Origin: an uncultured Clostridium sp.
Lineage (GTDB): Bacteria > Bacillota > Clostridia > Lachnospirales > Lachnospiraceae
DNA: 24,377 bases
Direction of reading: 5' to 3'
NCBI GenBank assembly: GCA_958349075.1
Contig: CATWBR010000005.1
Coordinates: forward strand, 1 to 24,377
Shown: positions 15,732 through 24,293 of the stretch, piece by piece
How positions within the stretch are numbered: position 1 is the first letter of the stretch
Layout of the letters: the number at the start of each line of letters is the position of its first letter
Translations under genes and position numbers: made by a program
The notes under the pieces: generated by a model
The model's database searches: none
Told to the model about the DNA's origin: nothing
The model's input: only the letters and a program-made list of their open reading frames with translations

Positions 15732-18392
15732 TTACTTACTGCTCCATCTGTTTTTCAGGCGTGACTGCATTTTGTCCAGGGTGGTCAGGGCGTCGATTGG
15801 AGACATTTTATTAATCTCAAGCTCCATCAGCTCTTTGATGATGTCGTCCTCACTTACCGTATCAAAGATAGACATCTGAAGCAGGTCCACCTCGTCCGGT
15901 TTGCTCAGTTTCTTTCTCACCGCAATCCCACAGCCGTTTTCGGCTATCTCCTTGGCACGGGCGGTGATGTCGGCGTCACTCAGCTCTTCCACCAGTTCTT
16001 TGGCGCGCTCAATGACCGGTTCCGGCACTCCCGCCAGCTTGGCAACCTGAATGCCGTAGCTCTTGTCCGCCCCGCCTTTTACAATCTTTCTGAGGAAGAC
16101 AATATCGTCCCCCTGCTCCTTGACGGCGATACAGTAGTTGTTGACTCCGCTCATCGTGCCTTCCAGTTCCGTCAGCTCGTGGTAATGGGTGGCGAACAGG
16201 GTTTTGGCTCCCAGAATCTTGGTGTTGCTGATATATTCAACGACGGCCCAGGCAATGGAAAGACCGTCAAAGGTACTGGTTCCGCGGCCGATCTCATCCA
16301 GGATGAGAAGGCTGTTCCTGGTCGCATTCCGTAAAATGTTGGCAACCTCGGTCATTTCCACCATAAAGGTGCTCTGGCCCGACGCCAAATCATCGGATGC
16401 CCCGACGCGAGTGAAAATTCTATCGCAGAGACCGATATCGGCCTCGTCGGCCGGAACAAAACTGCCGATCTGCGCCATCAGCGTGATCAGGGCTGTCTGT
16501 CTCATATAGGTGGACTTTCCTGCCATGTTGGGTCCCGTGATGATGGAGACACGGTTCTTCCCATTGTCCAGGTATGTGTCGTTGGCCACAAACATGCCGC
16601 CGGACATCATCTGCTCCACCACCGGGTGACGGCCGTTCTTGATATGGATAATTCCCTTCTCATTGACGGCCGGCTTCACATAGTTGTTTCTCACCGCCAC
16701 TACGGATAGGGAGGCCAGGACATCGGTAAGGGCGACGGCATGCGCCGTCTGCTGGATTCTCTTTACCTGTGCGGCAACGCCGTCTCTGACCTGGCAGAAC
16801 AGTTCGTATTCAAGGGAATAAAGCTTGTCCTCCGCTCCCATAATCACGTCTTCCAGCTCTTTTAACCGCTCCGTCGTGTAGCGCTCCGCATTGGTGAGCG
16901 TCTGTTTTCTGATAAAATAATCGGGAACCTGTTCCTTGAAGGAGTTGGTGACTTCAAAATAATAACCGAAGACCTTGTTGTACTTGATCTTCAGGTTTTT
17001 AATACCCGTCTTTTCCTTTTCCGTCTGTTCCAGCTCAGCCAGCCACGTTTTTCCCTCTGTCTTTGCACTGCGCAGACGGTCCGCCTCCTCATGAAAGCCG
17101 TCCTTTATGATGCCGCCGTCCCGTACCGATATGGGCGGATCGTCGACGATGGCGTCGTCAATCAGCTTTTTCAAGTCCTCCAGCGGATCGAGCTGCTCTT
17201 CTATCTCTTTCAGCATCCCGGCACTGAATTCCTTCAGGATGTGCTTGATATGCGGCAGCATTTCGAGGGAATTTCTAAAAGAAATCAGGTCGCGCGGGTT
17301 GGCGGTTTTATAACTGATACGTCCTAAGAGACGTTCCAAATCATAGATCGGATTCAGATATTCACAGATTTCCTCCCTGGAAATATAGTTCATATTCAGC
17401 TCTTCAATCGCATTCTGGCGTTTCAGGATTTCATCTTTATTGATCAGCGGCTGCTCCACGAAGGAACGGAGCATTCTGGCTCCCATAGCCGTTTTGGTCT
17501 TGTCCAATACCCAGAGCAGGGTTCCCCTCTTCTGCTTTTCACGCAGGGTCTCAATCAGCTCCAGATTGCGTCTCGTGGAAGTGTCGAGCATCATAAACTG
17601 CCCAGTCGTATACGGGGTGATTCTTGTCAAATGCTCCAGCGAATTCTTCTGTGTTTCATAGAGATACTGAAGCACAGCCCCCGCCGCAATGGTACCTGTC
17701 TCATAGTCGTTCAGGCCAAGACCTTCCAGGTGCTCCACATGAAAATGATCCCGCAGAAGTTTTCTGCAGAATTCATCAGAAAAGAACCGATTATCCAGAT
17801 CTGAAATAACGACACGCAGTCTGTTTTTCAAATCATCTAAATCGATTCCTGACATGTAAAATGCTTCATTACATATAATTTCAGAAGGGGAAAATTTGTA
17901 AATCTCATCAATCAGGTTCCGCTCCGATTTGACCTCTGTCACCAAATAATCGCCGGTGCTGACATCGGCTACGGAAATCCCGAATACGCCGTCGGTGTAT
18001 ACAATTCCCATCAGGTAATTGTTCTTCGACTCCTCAAGAGCCTGGGAGTTGGTGATGGTGCCCGGCGTAACGACGCGGATTACTTCCCTCTTTACAAGCC
18101 CCTTTGCGGTTTTCGGATCTTCTACCTGTTCTCCGATTGCCACCTTATAGCCCTTTTGGACGAGCTTGCTCAAATAACCTTCAACTGCGTGATAAGGAAC
18201 GCCACACATAGGTGCGCGTTCCTCAAGTCCACAGTCTTTTCCAGTTAGTGTAATTTCTAGTTCCCGGGATGCCGTTAAGGCATCCTCAAAGAACATCTCA
18301 TAGAAATCTCCGAGTCTGTAAAAAAGAATACAGTCGGGATATTGTTTTTTAGTCTCCAGATACTGGGTCATCATTGGTGAAAGCTGTGTCAC
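15732..18392 (-). CDS. mutS: DNA mismatch repair protein MutS
   Basis: MutS recognises mispaired bases and small loops. The mismatch-reading motif GDFYEMFF is at residues 29-35 (Phe30, Glu32). Connector, lever and clamp domains occupy the middle. The ABC-type ATPase starts near residue 619 with TGPNMAGKSTYMRQ, followed by DEIGRGTSTFDGLSIAWA and ATHYHELTEL. The 886 residues are typical. Translation most likely starts at GTG (18390-18392): AGAGAGG lies 7 bases upstream and the first residues align with known MutS N-termini. The gene sits 18 bases downstream of the L,D-transpeptidase gene and is followed by mutL. Confidence 0.97.
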   Translation of the reverse strand: MTQLSPMMTQYLETKKQYPDCILFYRLGDFYEMFFEDALTASRELEITLTGKDCGLEERAPMCGVPYHAVEGYLSKLVQKGYKVAIGEQVEDPKTAKGLVKREVIRVVTPGTITNSQALEESKNNYLMGIVYTDGVFGISVADVSTGDYLVTEVKSERNLIDEIYKFSPSEIICNEAFYMSGIDLDDLKNRLRVVISDLDNRFFSDEFCRKLLRDHFHVEHLEGLGLNDYETGTIAAGAVLQYLYETQKNSLEHLTRITPYTTGQFMMLDTSTRRNLELIETLREKQKRGTLLWVLDKTKTAMGARMLRSFVEQPLINKDEILKRQNAIEELNMNYISREEICEYLNPIYDLERLLGRISYKTANPRDLISFRNSLEMLPHIKHILKEFSAGMLKEIEEQLDPLEDLKKLIDDAIVDDPPISVRDGGIIKDGFHEEADRLRSAKTEGKTWLAELEQTEKEKTGIKNLKIKYNKVFGYYFEVTNSFKEQVPDYFIRKQTLTNAERYTTERLKELEDVIMGAEDKLYSLEYELFCQVRDGVAAQVKRIQQTAHAVALTDVLASLSVVAVRNNYVKPAVNEKGIIHIKNGRHPVVEQMMSGGMFVANDTYLDNGKNRVSIITGPNMAGKSTYMRQTALITLMAQIGSFVPADEADIGLCDRIFTRVGASDDLASGQSTFMVEMTEVANILRNATRNSLLILDEIGRGTSTFDGLSIAWAVVEYISNTKILGAKTLFATHYHELTELEGTMSGVNNYCIAVKEQGDDIVFLRKIVKGGADKSYGIQVAKLAGVPEPVIERAKELVEELSDADITARAKEIAENGCGIAVRKKLSKPDEVDLLQMSIFDTVSEDDIIKELMELEINKMSPIDALTTLDKMQSRLKNRWSSK

Positions 18393-18410
18393 GTTTTAAC
18401 CTCTCTTCTC

Positions 18411-19718
18411 TTATCTTACAATAAGCGGATCCGTCGGATCCCATGTCTGCTCAAAGGAAAGCGGAACCAGTTCCGGAACGTCGAACGGTGATGCCACATT
18501 CGGGTCCTCGTAGATTGTAACCGCTGTACCAAGCGCACAGTTATCGTAAATCCATTTAGAGTTTTCTGCGGTTAATCGTACGCAGCCGAGAGATCTTGTA
18601 ACACCCAGGCCGTTGTAGCCAACCGTCATCAGATCATTGATATCCGGTGTCTCATAGGTGATGGAGTGTAACAGGAAGCCCTGTGTGATTCTCGTTGCAT
18701 ACTGTGTGTATGTATCATTTACCATCAGTCTCCAGCGGTATTTCTCAGGAGTATAGAATGTTCCGATTGGTGTATCGTCGCCTACGGATGTCAGCATCGC
18801 CTTCACCGGAAGGATATATCCGTTGCTTCCGTCTTTTGCATAGACGGTCAGGCAGTTGAGGGTCTTGTTAACCTTCAGGAGATAGCTGCTCTGCTTTCCA
18901 ATCAGCGGTTCCACATTCTGTACAAGGCGGCCGTATGAGTCAAAGTAGAACTTATAACCGTCTACATACTGCCACCCCGTCAGCGCGCGTCCGTCTACAA
19001 AATAGTAGCGGGCATGGTCGTTGGATACCCAGCCGTTATAGTTTGTTCCATCCTCATTCACCAGAGTGGTCGCATTCTCGGCGAGAACAAGACGGCTCGA
19101 AAGAGGTGTCACATAGCGCATGGCGTCGCTCACAGGTCCCTGGGCGCCCTTCGGCACAAGTACTACTTCAATGCCGAGAAGCTTTTCACCGATATCGCTT
19201 GTACCGGCTACCTGGCCGTTCATGGCCCAGCCCATCTTGCCCTGGCCGGATGAGGTGGCGCTGTAATAAACATCGTACATACGCTCCGCATCACCGGTTA
19301 GCTGAATCTGGAATGCCTCCACATAGTTGCCGTCTCCCGGAACACCTGTCAGGCCTCCGTCGTGATACCACCACAGGAAACCGCCTGTATTCGTGTAGGC
19401 GCGGTAAGACACTCCGCCGATTCCATCGAAGTTTTTAAGATCCATGGAGAAGGCTGTAATATCACCGGCTGATTCAAAGGTATAGTTTACTGCCACATGA
19501 AGAGAGGTATCCTCCACAGCCGTCTGTTCTGTGCCGGCCTGTTGCTGATGCCCTGCGGCAGTGGTGCCGCCCGGTCCGAAACCGGCATTGTCTGTGTTGC
19601 CCGCTGATGCCGACGGAGCGCCGGTTTCACTTGCAGGTCCTGCATATGCCGTAAAGCTTCCGCCGGCGAGCATAAATGCCGACATGGCAACCGCAAGACC
19701 TTTATAGTGCTTTTTCAT
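18411..19718 (-). CDS. Secreted L,D-transpeptidase with ChW and choline-binding-type repeats
   Basis: A 435-residue exported wall enzyme. A Sec signal peptide (residues 1-26) ends at AYA-GP and is followed by a low-complexity linker (27-70). Two clostridial hydrophobic-W (ChW-like) repeats follow at about 98-140 (GGVSYRAYTNTGG...EAFQIQL) and 148-190 (YDVYYSATS...GIEVVLVPKG). A cell-wall/choline-binding type repeat spans 226-268 (YYFVDGRALTGWQYVDGYKF). The YkuD catalytic domain runs from about 278 to 403, with His351 (LLHSI) and Cys379 in SLGCVRL. The enzyme should form 3-3 peptidoglycan crosslinks or attach ligands. AAGGAGG precedes the ATG and overlaps the miaB stop. Its position inside a DNA-repair/tRNA-modification operon is unexpected. 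Confidence 0.9.
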   Translation of the reverse strand: MKKHYKGLAVAMSAFMLAGGSFTAYAGPASETGAPSASAGNTDNAGFGPGGTTAAGHQQQAGTEQTAVEDTSLHVAVNYTFESAGDITAFSMDLKNFDGIGGVSYRAYTNTGGFLWWYHDGGLTGVPGDGNYVEAFQIQLTGDAERMYDVYYSATSSGQGKMGWAMNGQVAGTSDIGEKLLGIEVVLVPKGAQGPVSDAMRYVTPLSSRLVLAENATTLVNEDGTNYNGWVSNDHARYYFVDGRALTGWQYVDGYKFYFDSYGRLVQNVEPLIGKQSSYLLKVNKTLNCLTVYAKDGSNGYILPVKAMLTSVGDDTPIGTFYTPEKYRWRLMVNDTYTQYATRITQGFLLHSITYETPDINDLMTVGYNGLGVTRSLGCVRLTAENSKWIYDNCALGTAVTIYEDPNVASPFDVPELVPLSFEQTWDPTDPLIVR

Positions 19719-19732
19719 AGAAAATTTCCTCC

Positions 19733-21205
19733 TTATTTATCCTTAAGAGTGTCCTGGGAGCCGTGATGCAGGCTGCCCATATAATAAAAGCCTTTGGACT
19801 GCTCAAGGTATACATTAACAATCTTTCCAATCAGATCCCTGCTTCCGGGGAAGTGGACTATTGTATTGTTGGAAAGCCGTCCGGTGAGATAACCCTCTTC
19901 GTGATCATCCGGTTCCTCCACCAGAACCGCCTGAACCGTGTGAAGCTCCCGGCCGCATACCTGGGCCGAAATCTCCTGGACTTCTTTCAAAAGACGGTCA
20001 AACCGGTTCTTCACCGCTTCCTCCGGAACCTGTTCTTCCATCGCCGCAGCCGGAGTGCCGGTGCGCTTGGAATAGATAAAGGTGAACGCGCTGTCATACC
20101 GCACGGTTCTCACCACATCCATGGTCTCCTCAAAATCTTCCTCCGTCTCTCCCGGAAAACCGACGATAATATCCGTGGTCAGGGAGATATCCGGAATGGC
20201 CGTCCTGATCTTATCGGCCAATGTGAGGTACTGCTCTTTCGTGTACTTCCTGTTCATCAGATTCAGGATCCGGCTGCTTCCCGACTGAAGGGGAAGATGC
20301 AGATGACGGCAGATTTTCTTCGAATCCTTCATCACCTCGATCAGCTCGTCCGACAAATCCTTCGGATGGGACGTCATAAAACGGATTCTCTGAAGCCCCT
20401 CAATCTGTTCCACCCTCTTAAGCAGTTCGGCAAAGGTGATGGGACACTTAAGGTTCTTTCCGTAGGAGTTGACGTTCTGCCCGAGGAGCATAATCTCAAC
20501 GACTCCGGTTTGTACCAGAGACTCAATCTCGCGGATGATGTCTTCCGGATTTCTGCTGCGCTCCCGTCCCCTGACATAGGGGACAATACAGTAGCTGCAG
20601 AAGTTGTTGCAGCCGAACATAATATTGACTCCCGATTTAAAAGGGTATTTCCGCTCGGCCGGAAGGTCCTCCACGATCCGCTCGGTATCCTTCCATATGT
20701 CTATTATCATCTTCTTTCCGTCAATTCTTTCGGAAAGAAGCTCCGCAAGCTTATAAATATTATGTGTGCCGAAGATAATATCGACAAAACGGTAGCTCTT
20801 CTTAAGTTTCTCCACAACTTCGGGTTCCTGCATCATGCAGCCGCAGAGGCTGATCATCATGTGGGGATTCTTTTTCTTCAGGCTGTGCAGATATCCAAGA
20901 CGTCCGTAAACGCGCTGGTTGGCATTCTCACGGACGGTACATGTATTGTAAAGAACAAAATCGGACTCTTCACTCTCTCCCTCCGTAAATCCTGCTTCCA
21001 AAAGGATTCCCATCAGTTTTTCCGAATCGTGGGCATTCATCTGGCAGCCGAATGTGGAGATAAAACAGGTCATCGGCCTTCCAAGCTCTTCACTCTTCTT
21101 CGTGACCCATTGTCTGCACCTGGCGATAAAATACTGCTGTCTGGCCGGCTCCGTCTCCGGAGGCAGACAGGAAAGGTCGATATTCTCGTAATCTATTGAA
21201 GTCAT
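19733..21205 (-). CDS. miaB: tRNA-2-methylthio-N6-dimethylallyladenosine synthase
   Basis: MiaB is a radical SAM enzyme that converts i6A37 to ms2i6A37 in tRNA. Visible are the N-terminal UPF0004 domain with its three auxiliary-cluster cysteines (Cys54 in FGCQMN, Cys89 in NTCTVREN, Cys123 in CGCM), the radical SAM triad CNNFCSYC (Cys199, 203, 206), and a C-terminal TRAM domain. Counting is from ATG 21205, giving 490 residues. An in-frame ATG at 21244 adds 13 residues, but it has no binding site and lies within a few bases of the predicted transcription start. The 21205 start has AAGGAG 13 bases upstream, rather far, so the start is not settled. It is the first gene of the operon that ends with ynbB. 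Confidence 0.95.
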   Translation of the reverse strand: MTSIDYENIDLSCLPPETEPARQQYFIARCRQWVTKKSEELGRPMTCFISTFGCQMNAHDSEKLMGILLEAGFTEGESEESDFVLYNTCTVRENANQRVYGRLGYLHSLKKKNPHMMISLCGCMMQEPEVVEKLKKSYRFVDIIFGTHNIYKLAELLSERIDGKKMIIDIWKDTERIVEDLPAERKYPFKSGVNIMFGCNNFCSYCIVPYVRGRERSRNPEDIIREIESLVQTGVVEIMLLGQNVNSYGKNLKCPITFAELLKRVEQIEGLQRIRFMTSHPKDLSDELIEVMKDSKKICRHLHLPLQSGSSRILNLMNRKYTKEQYLTLADKIRTAIPDISLTTDIIVGFPGETEEDFEETMDVVRTVRYDSAFTFIYSKRTGTPAAAMEEQVPEEAVKNRFDRLLKEVQEISAQVCGRELHTVQAVLVEEPDDHEEGYLTGRLSNNTIVHFPGSRDLIGKIVNVYLEQSKGFYYMGSLHHGSQDTLKDK

Positions 21206-21254
21206 AAAATATGTATTTCTCCTTGCATCTTCCATCGTTTTCATACATTAGTTA

Positions 21255-21283
21255 ATATTACTATAATGCAGTCAAATTATCAA
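21255..21283 (-). promoter_or_regulatory. Candidate promoter of the miaB-mutSL-miaA operon
   Basis: On the minus strand, TTGATA (21278-21283) and TAATAT (21255-21260) are 17 bases apart in AT-rich DNA. Predicted initiation near 21248 would leave almost no leader for an ATG at 21244 and favours the ATG at 21205 for miaB. The remaining bases up to copA (21284-21429 and 21479-21543) show no gene or further clear signal. Confidence 0.5.
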
Positions 21284-21429
21284 GTGCATTTCTTTTACGA
21301 ATTTGCTCTCAATCTTACTTTTTCAATACAATTATCCCACTTCAGGGGTATTTTTACAGGAAATTGAGGAAGCGTCTGCCACCACAGGGGAAAAATGACA
21401 AAAATGCCATGGGAAGGCGGTAAAAGCCA

Positions 21430-21478
21430 AAACCAGGCGGAGAAGGAAAATTTCTCTTTTTTCCTACCCGCCTGGTTT
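21430..21478 (-). terminator. Terminator of copA
   Basis: Perfect 11-bp complementary arms (AAACCAGGCGG at 21430-21440 and CCGCCTGGTTT at 21468-21478) enclose a purine/pyrimidine-rich segment that can pair further (GGAAAA with TTTTCC). Read on the minus strand, the stem lies 65 bases after the copA stop and is followed by TTTTGGCTTTTACC, a broken U-tract. This fits an intrinsic terminator that separates copA from the miaB operon. Confidence 0.7.
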
Positions 21479-21543
21479 CCGAAACAAAGTCTGTTGTCCA
21501 GCCGTTTTGCGTGCCCGGCAAGGTTTTGGCAGGAACTCTTCCG

Positions 21544-24054
21544 TCAGCGAACGGATACCACCTTGTAATCCTGATCCTCCACCGTCTTTTTAAGCACATC
21601 ATCCTCCACCGGGGCGTTCAGGGTAACAACCGCTGTACCTGCCTCATGGCTGACCACCGCTTCCGTAACCTCAGGAAGTCCTTCCAGGCATTTCTTTACC
21701 CTGGCCTCACAGTGTCCGCACATCATTCCTTCAATTGTCATCGTCTTTTCCATCATTTTTTCTTCCTTTCTTTTTGTCGTTCTTTTTCTGTCCCTTCCGG
21801 CATCGTAAAGTTTAAAAAAGTTAAGCCTGAGGGCATTTGTCACCACACAGAAACTGGATAAGCTCATGGCTGCCGCTCCAAACATCGGATTCAGTTTCCA
21901 GCCGAATAACGGGTACCACAGTCCGGCAGCCAGCGGTATGCCGACCGCATTATAGAAGAATGCCCAGAACAGGTTCTCGTGGATATTTTTAAGAGTGGCC
22001 CGGCTCAAACGGATGGCTGCCGGAACATCGCTCAGCCGGCTCTTCATCAGTACCACGTCGGCCGCATCGATGGCGATATCCGTGCCTGCCCCGATGGCTA
22101 TTCCGATGTCGGCCCTTGTCAGAGCCGGAGCGTCGTTGATTCCGTCGCCGACCATAGCCACCTTCCCCTTCTTCTTCAGGGAACGGATAACGCTCTCTTT
22201 TCCGTCGGGAAGCACGCCTGCAATTACCTCGTCAACACCCGCCTGATGCCCGACCGCCCTGGCGGTTTTCTCATTGTCACCGGTCAGCATTACCACGCGG
22301 ATTCCCATATTCTGCAGTTCCTTTACGGCCTGCGGACTGTCTTCCTTGATTGTGTCGGCTACGGCGATAATTCCAATCAGTTTACCGTTTTTACTGAAGA
22401 ACAGAGGCGTTTTTCCCTCTTCCGCCAGGCGCTCGGACTGTGTTTTCATCTCGCTTGTCACTTCACACCGGCTGCTGATAAAGGAAAGATTTCCTCCGTC
22501 CAGGGATGCGCCGTCCAAAACCGCGGACAGGCCATTGCCCGGGAGCGCCTTGAAATCCGTGACCTCTCCGGCCTCTGCCCCTTCTTCCTCCGCCCTTAGA
22601 AGAACTGCTCTGGCAAGGGGATGCTCACTCTTTTTCTCCAGCGCAAAGGCATATTTAAGAAGTGCATCTTCGGTGTTACCGGCTGCCGGAACCACATCCG
22701 TCACCCTGGGTTCTCCGCGGGTGATCGTACCGGTCTTATCTAGAGCTACAATCTCCGTCTTACCGGCTTCCTCCAAAGAAACGGCCGTCTTAAACATGAT
22801 GCCGTGCTTTGCTCCCATGCCGTTGCCCACCATGATTGCAACCGGAGTCGCAAGTCCGAGGGCGCAGGGACAGCTTATTACCAACACGGAGATTCCTCTT
22901 GCCAATGCGAATCCGACGGTCTGCCCTGCAATCAGCCAGCCGATGATCGTGACGGCCGAGACGGCTATTACAGCCGGGACAAAGACACCCGAAACTTTAT
23001 CGGCAACTTTTGCGATAGGCGCTTTAGTAGCGGCCGCATCGCTGACCATCTGAATAATCTGGGATAACGTGGTATCCTCCCCAACCCTGGATGCACGGCA
23101 TTTCATAAAACCGGACTGGTTTACCGTGGCGGCAGACACTTGGTCTCCGGCGTTTTTGTCAACCGGGATACTCTCGCCGGTCAGAGCCGACTCGTTTACC
23201 GCGCTGCTGCCCTCCAGGACAATTCCGTCAACCGGGATGTTCTCACCGGGCCGCACTACGAAGATATCGTCTTTTTTAACCTGTTCGATGGAAACTTCCG
23301 TCTCGACACCGTTCACCAGGATGGCAGCCGTCTTCGGAGCCAGCTTCATCAGGCTCTTTAATGCATCCGTAGTCTTTCCCTTGGAGCGGGCCTCCAGCAT
23401 CTTGCCTACCGTAATCAGGGTCAGGATCATGGCGGCAGATTCAAAATAAAATTCATGCATATATGCCATCACACCGTCCATATCACCGGCCGCCTGCGCT
23501 CCGGTCATGGCAAACAGCGCATAGAGACTGTACAAAAAGGAGGCTCCTGAACCCAAGGCCACCAGGGTATCCATATTGGGAGCCCTGTGCATCAGCCCTT
23601 TAAATCCGCTGATAAAAAATTTCTGGTTAACCACCATGACGATGGCGGTCAGCACGAGCTGTAAAAGTCCCATCGCAACATGATTGTCTTCAAAAAATGC
23701 CGGAACCGGCCAGTTCCACATCGTGTGTCCCATGGAAAAATACATGAGCACAATCAGAAACCCCAAGGAATAATAAAGCCGCTGTTTCAAAACCGGAGTT
23801 TCCCGGTCCTTCAATGCATCGCCGGAAGCTGCCGCAGGGGCGTTCTTAGCCGCCGCTGATTTAGCCGCCGCCCCGTATCCTGCCGCCTCGACCGCCGCTA
23901 TGATTTCCTGCTGCAAAGCGCTTCCCTCCACTCCCATGGAATTGGTCAGCAGACTGACAGAACAGGATTCCACTCCCGGAACCTTTGACACTGCTTTTTC
24001 CACTCGGGCGCTGCAGGCCGCACAGCTCATCCCCGTTACTTCGTATTGTTCCAT
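21544..24054 (-). CDS. copA: Copper-translocating P-type ATPase with N- and C-terminal HMA domains
   Basis: An 836-residue P1B-type ATPase that exports Cu(I). The N-terminal HMA has GMSCAAC (Cys11, Cys14); a short Ala-rich linker follows. Later come eight expected membrane helices, the actuator TGES, the transmembrane metal site CPC (Cys395, Cys397), phosphorylation site DKTGT (Asp439), [20 protein letters not shown] and the last-helix motif MSLSS. Residues 767-836 are an extra HMA with GMMCGHC (Cys779, Cys782), the size of a free CopZ chaperone. The basic linker before it ([11 protein letters not shown]) is encoded by an AGGA-rich ribosome-binding-like stretch. The ATG follows AAAGGAGACC. 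The promoter carries CsoR-like operators, so copper induction is likely. Confidence 0.95.
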   Translation of the reverse strand: MEQYEVTGMSCAACSARVEKAVSKVPGVESCSVSLLTNSMGVEGSALQQEIIAAVEAAGYGAAAKSAAAKNAPAAASGDALKDRETPVLKQRLYYSLGFLIVLMYFSMGHTMWNWPVPAFFEDNHVAMGLLQLVLTAIVMVVNQKFFISGFKGLMHRAPNMDTLVALGSGASFLYSLYALFAMTGAQAAGDMDGVMAYMHEFYFESAAMILTLITVGKMLEARSKGKTTDALKSLMKLAPKTAAILVNGVETEVSIEQVKKDDIFVVRPGENIPVDGIVLEGSSAVNESALTGESIPVDKNAGDQVSAATVNQSGFMKCRASRVGEDTTLSQIIQMVSDAAATKAPIAKVADKVSGVFVPAVIAVSAVTIIGWLIAGQTVGFALARGISVLVISCPCALGLATPVAIMVGNGMGAKHGIMFKTAVSLEEAGKTEIVALDKTGTITRGEPRVTDVVPAAGNTEDALLKYAFALEKKSEHPLARAVLLRAEEEGAEAGEVTDFKALPGNGLSAVLDGASLDGGNLSFISSRCEVTSEMKTQSERLAEEGKTPLFFSKNGKLIGIIAVADTIKEDSPQAVKELQNMGIRVVMLTGDNEKTARAVGHQAGVDEVIAGVLPDGKESVIRSLKKKGKVAMVGDGINDAPALTRADIGIAIGAGTDIAIDAADVVLMKSRLSDVPAAIRLSRATLKNIHENLFWAFFYNAVGIPLAAGLWYPLFGWKLNPMFGAAAMSLSSFCVVTNALRLNFFKLYDAGRDRKRTTKRKEEKMMEKTMTIEGMMCGHCEARVKKCLEGLPEVTEAVVSHEAGTAVVTLNAPVEDDVLKKTVEDQDYKVVSVR
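21751..21768 (-). promoter_or_regulatory. Putative internal ribosome binding site and start for a CopZ-like protein
   Basis: Inside copA and in its reading frame, AAGGAAG (21762-21768) precedes two tandem ATG codons (21754-21756 and 21751-21753), with AGGA about 7 bases from the first. Initiation here would give a 70-residue (or 69-residue) protein ending at 21544 that is exactly one HMA domain with GMMCGHC. This is the normal size and layout of the CopZ copper chaperone. Whether ribosomes use it is not shown by sequence. Confidence 0.5.
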
Positions 24055-24127
24055 TTATACGGTCTCCTTTCTGTGATCTCTGCATAGGCAGCAGAAATAA
24101 TGACTGTTTCCTTGAAAATATTGTGCT

Positions 24128-24144
24128 ATACCCGTATAGGGTAT
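24128..24144. promoter_or_regulatory. CsoR-like operator in the copA leader
   Basis: ATACCC and GGGTAT flank five bases (GTATA). This is the inverted-repeat form bound by CsoR-family copper repressors. It lies about 10-25 bases downstream of the predicted copA transcription start and about 75 bases before the ATG. Confidence 0.65.
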
Positions 24145-24159
24145 CAGACTTATATTTGG

Positions 24160-24188
24160 ATTATATACCCAGCCAGGGTATATTGCAA
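24160..24188 (-). promoter_or_regulatory. copA promoter
   Basis: TTGCAA (24183-24188) and a perfect TATAAT (24160-24165) are 17 bases apart on the minus strand. The spacer is almost wholly occupied by a CsoR-like palindrome. Transcription should start near 24153, giving a leader of about 100 bases. The stretch from 24189 to 24293 contains T- and G-rich runs but no gene or clear site. Confidence 0.75.
24163..24183. promoter_or_regulatory. CsoR-like operator within the copA promoter spacer
   Basis: Perfect 8-bp arms ATATACCC and GGGTATAT enclose five bases (AGCCA). It sits between and partly over the -35 and -10 boxes, so a bound repressor would block RNA polymerase. CsoR releases DNA when it binds Cu(I). 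It has the same arm core and spacer length as the second site 19 bases away. No regulator gene is in the window. Confidence 0.72.
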
Positions 24189-24293
24189 GGGTTTTTTTGG
24201 GAATTTATGAAAAAAATGGGTAGGGGATTTAGTTGAGATGCGAGGACGCCTCTGTAAGATGGCGGACGAGGTGGATGGGGTGGATGGGGGGGA

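Noticed and set aside
19763..21199. A 478-codon open frame on the plus strand opposite miaB
   Set aside because: It is the antisense shadow of a clear radical SAM gene. It has no recognisable motif, and its length reflects the codon bias of miaB.
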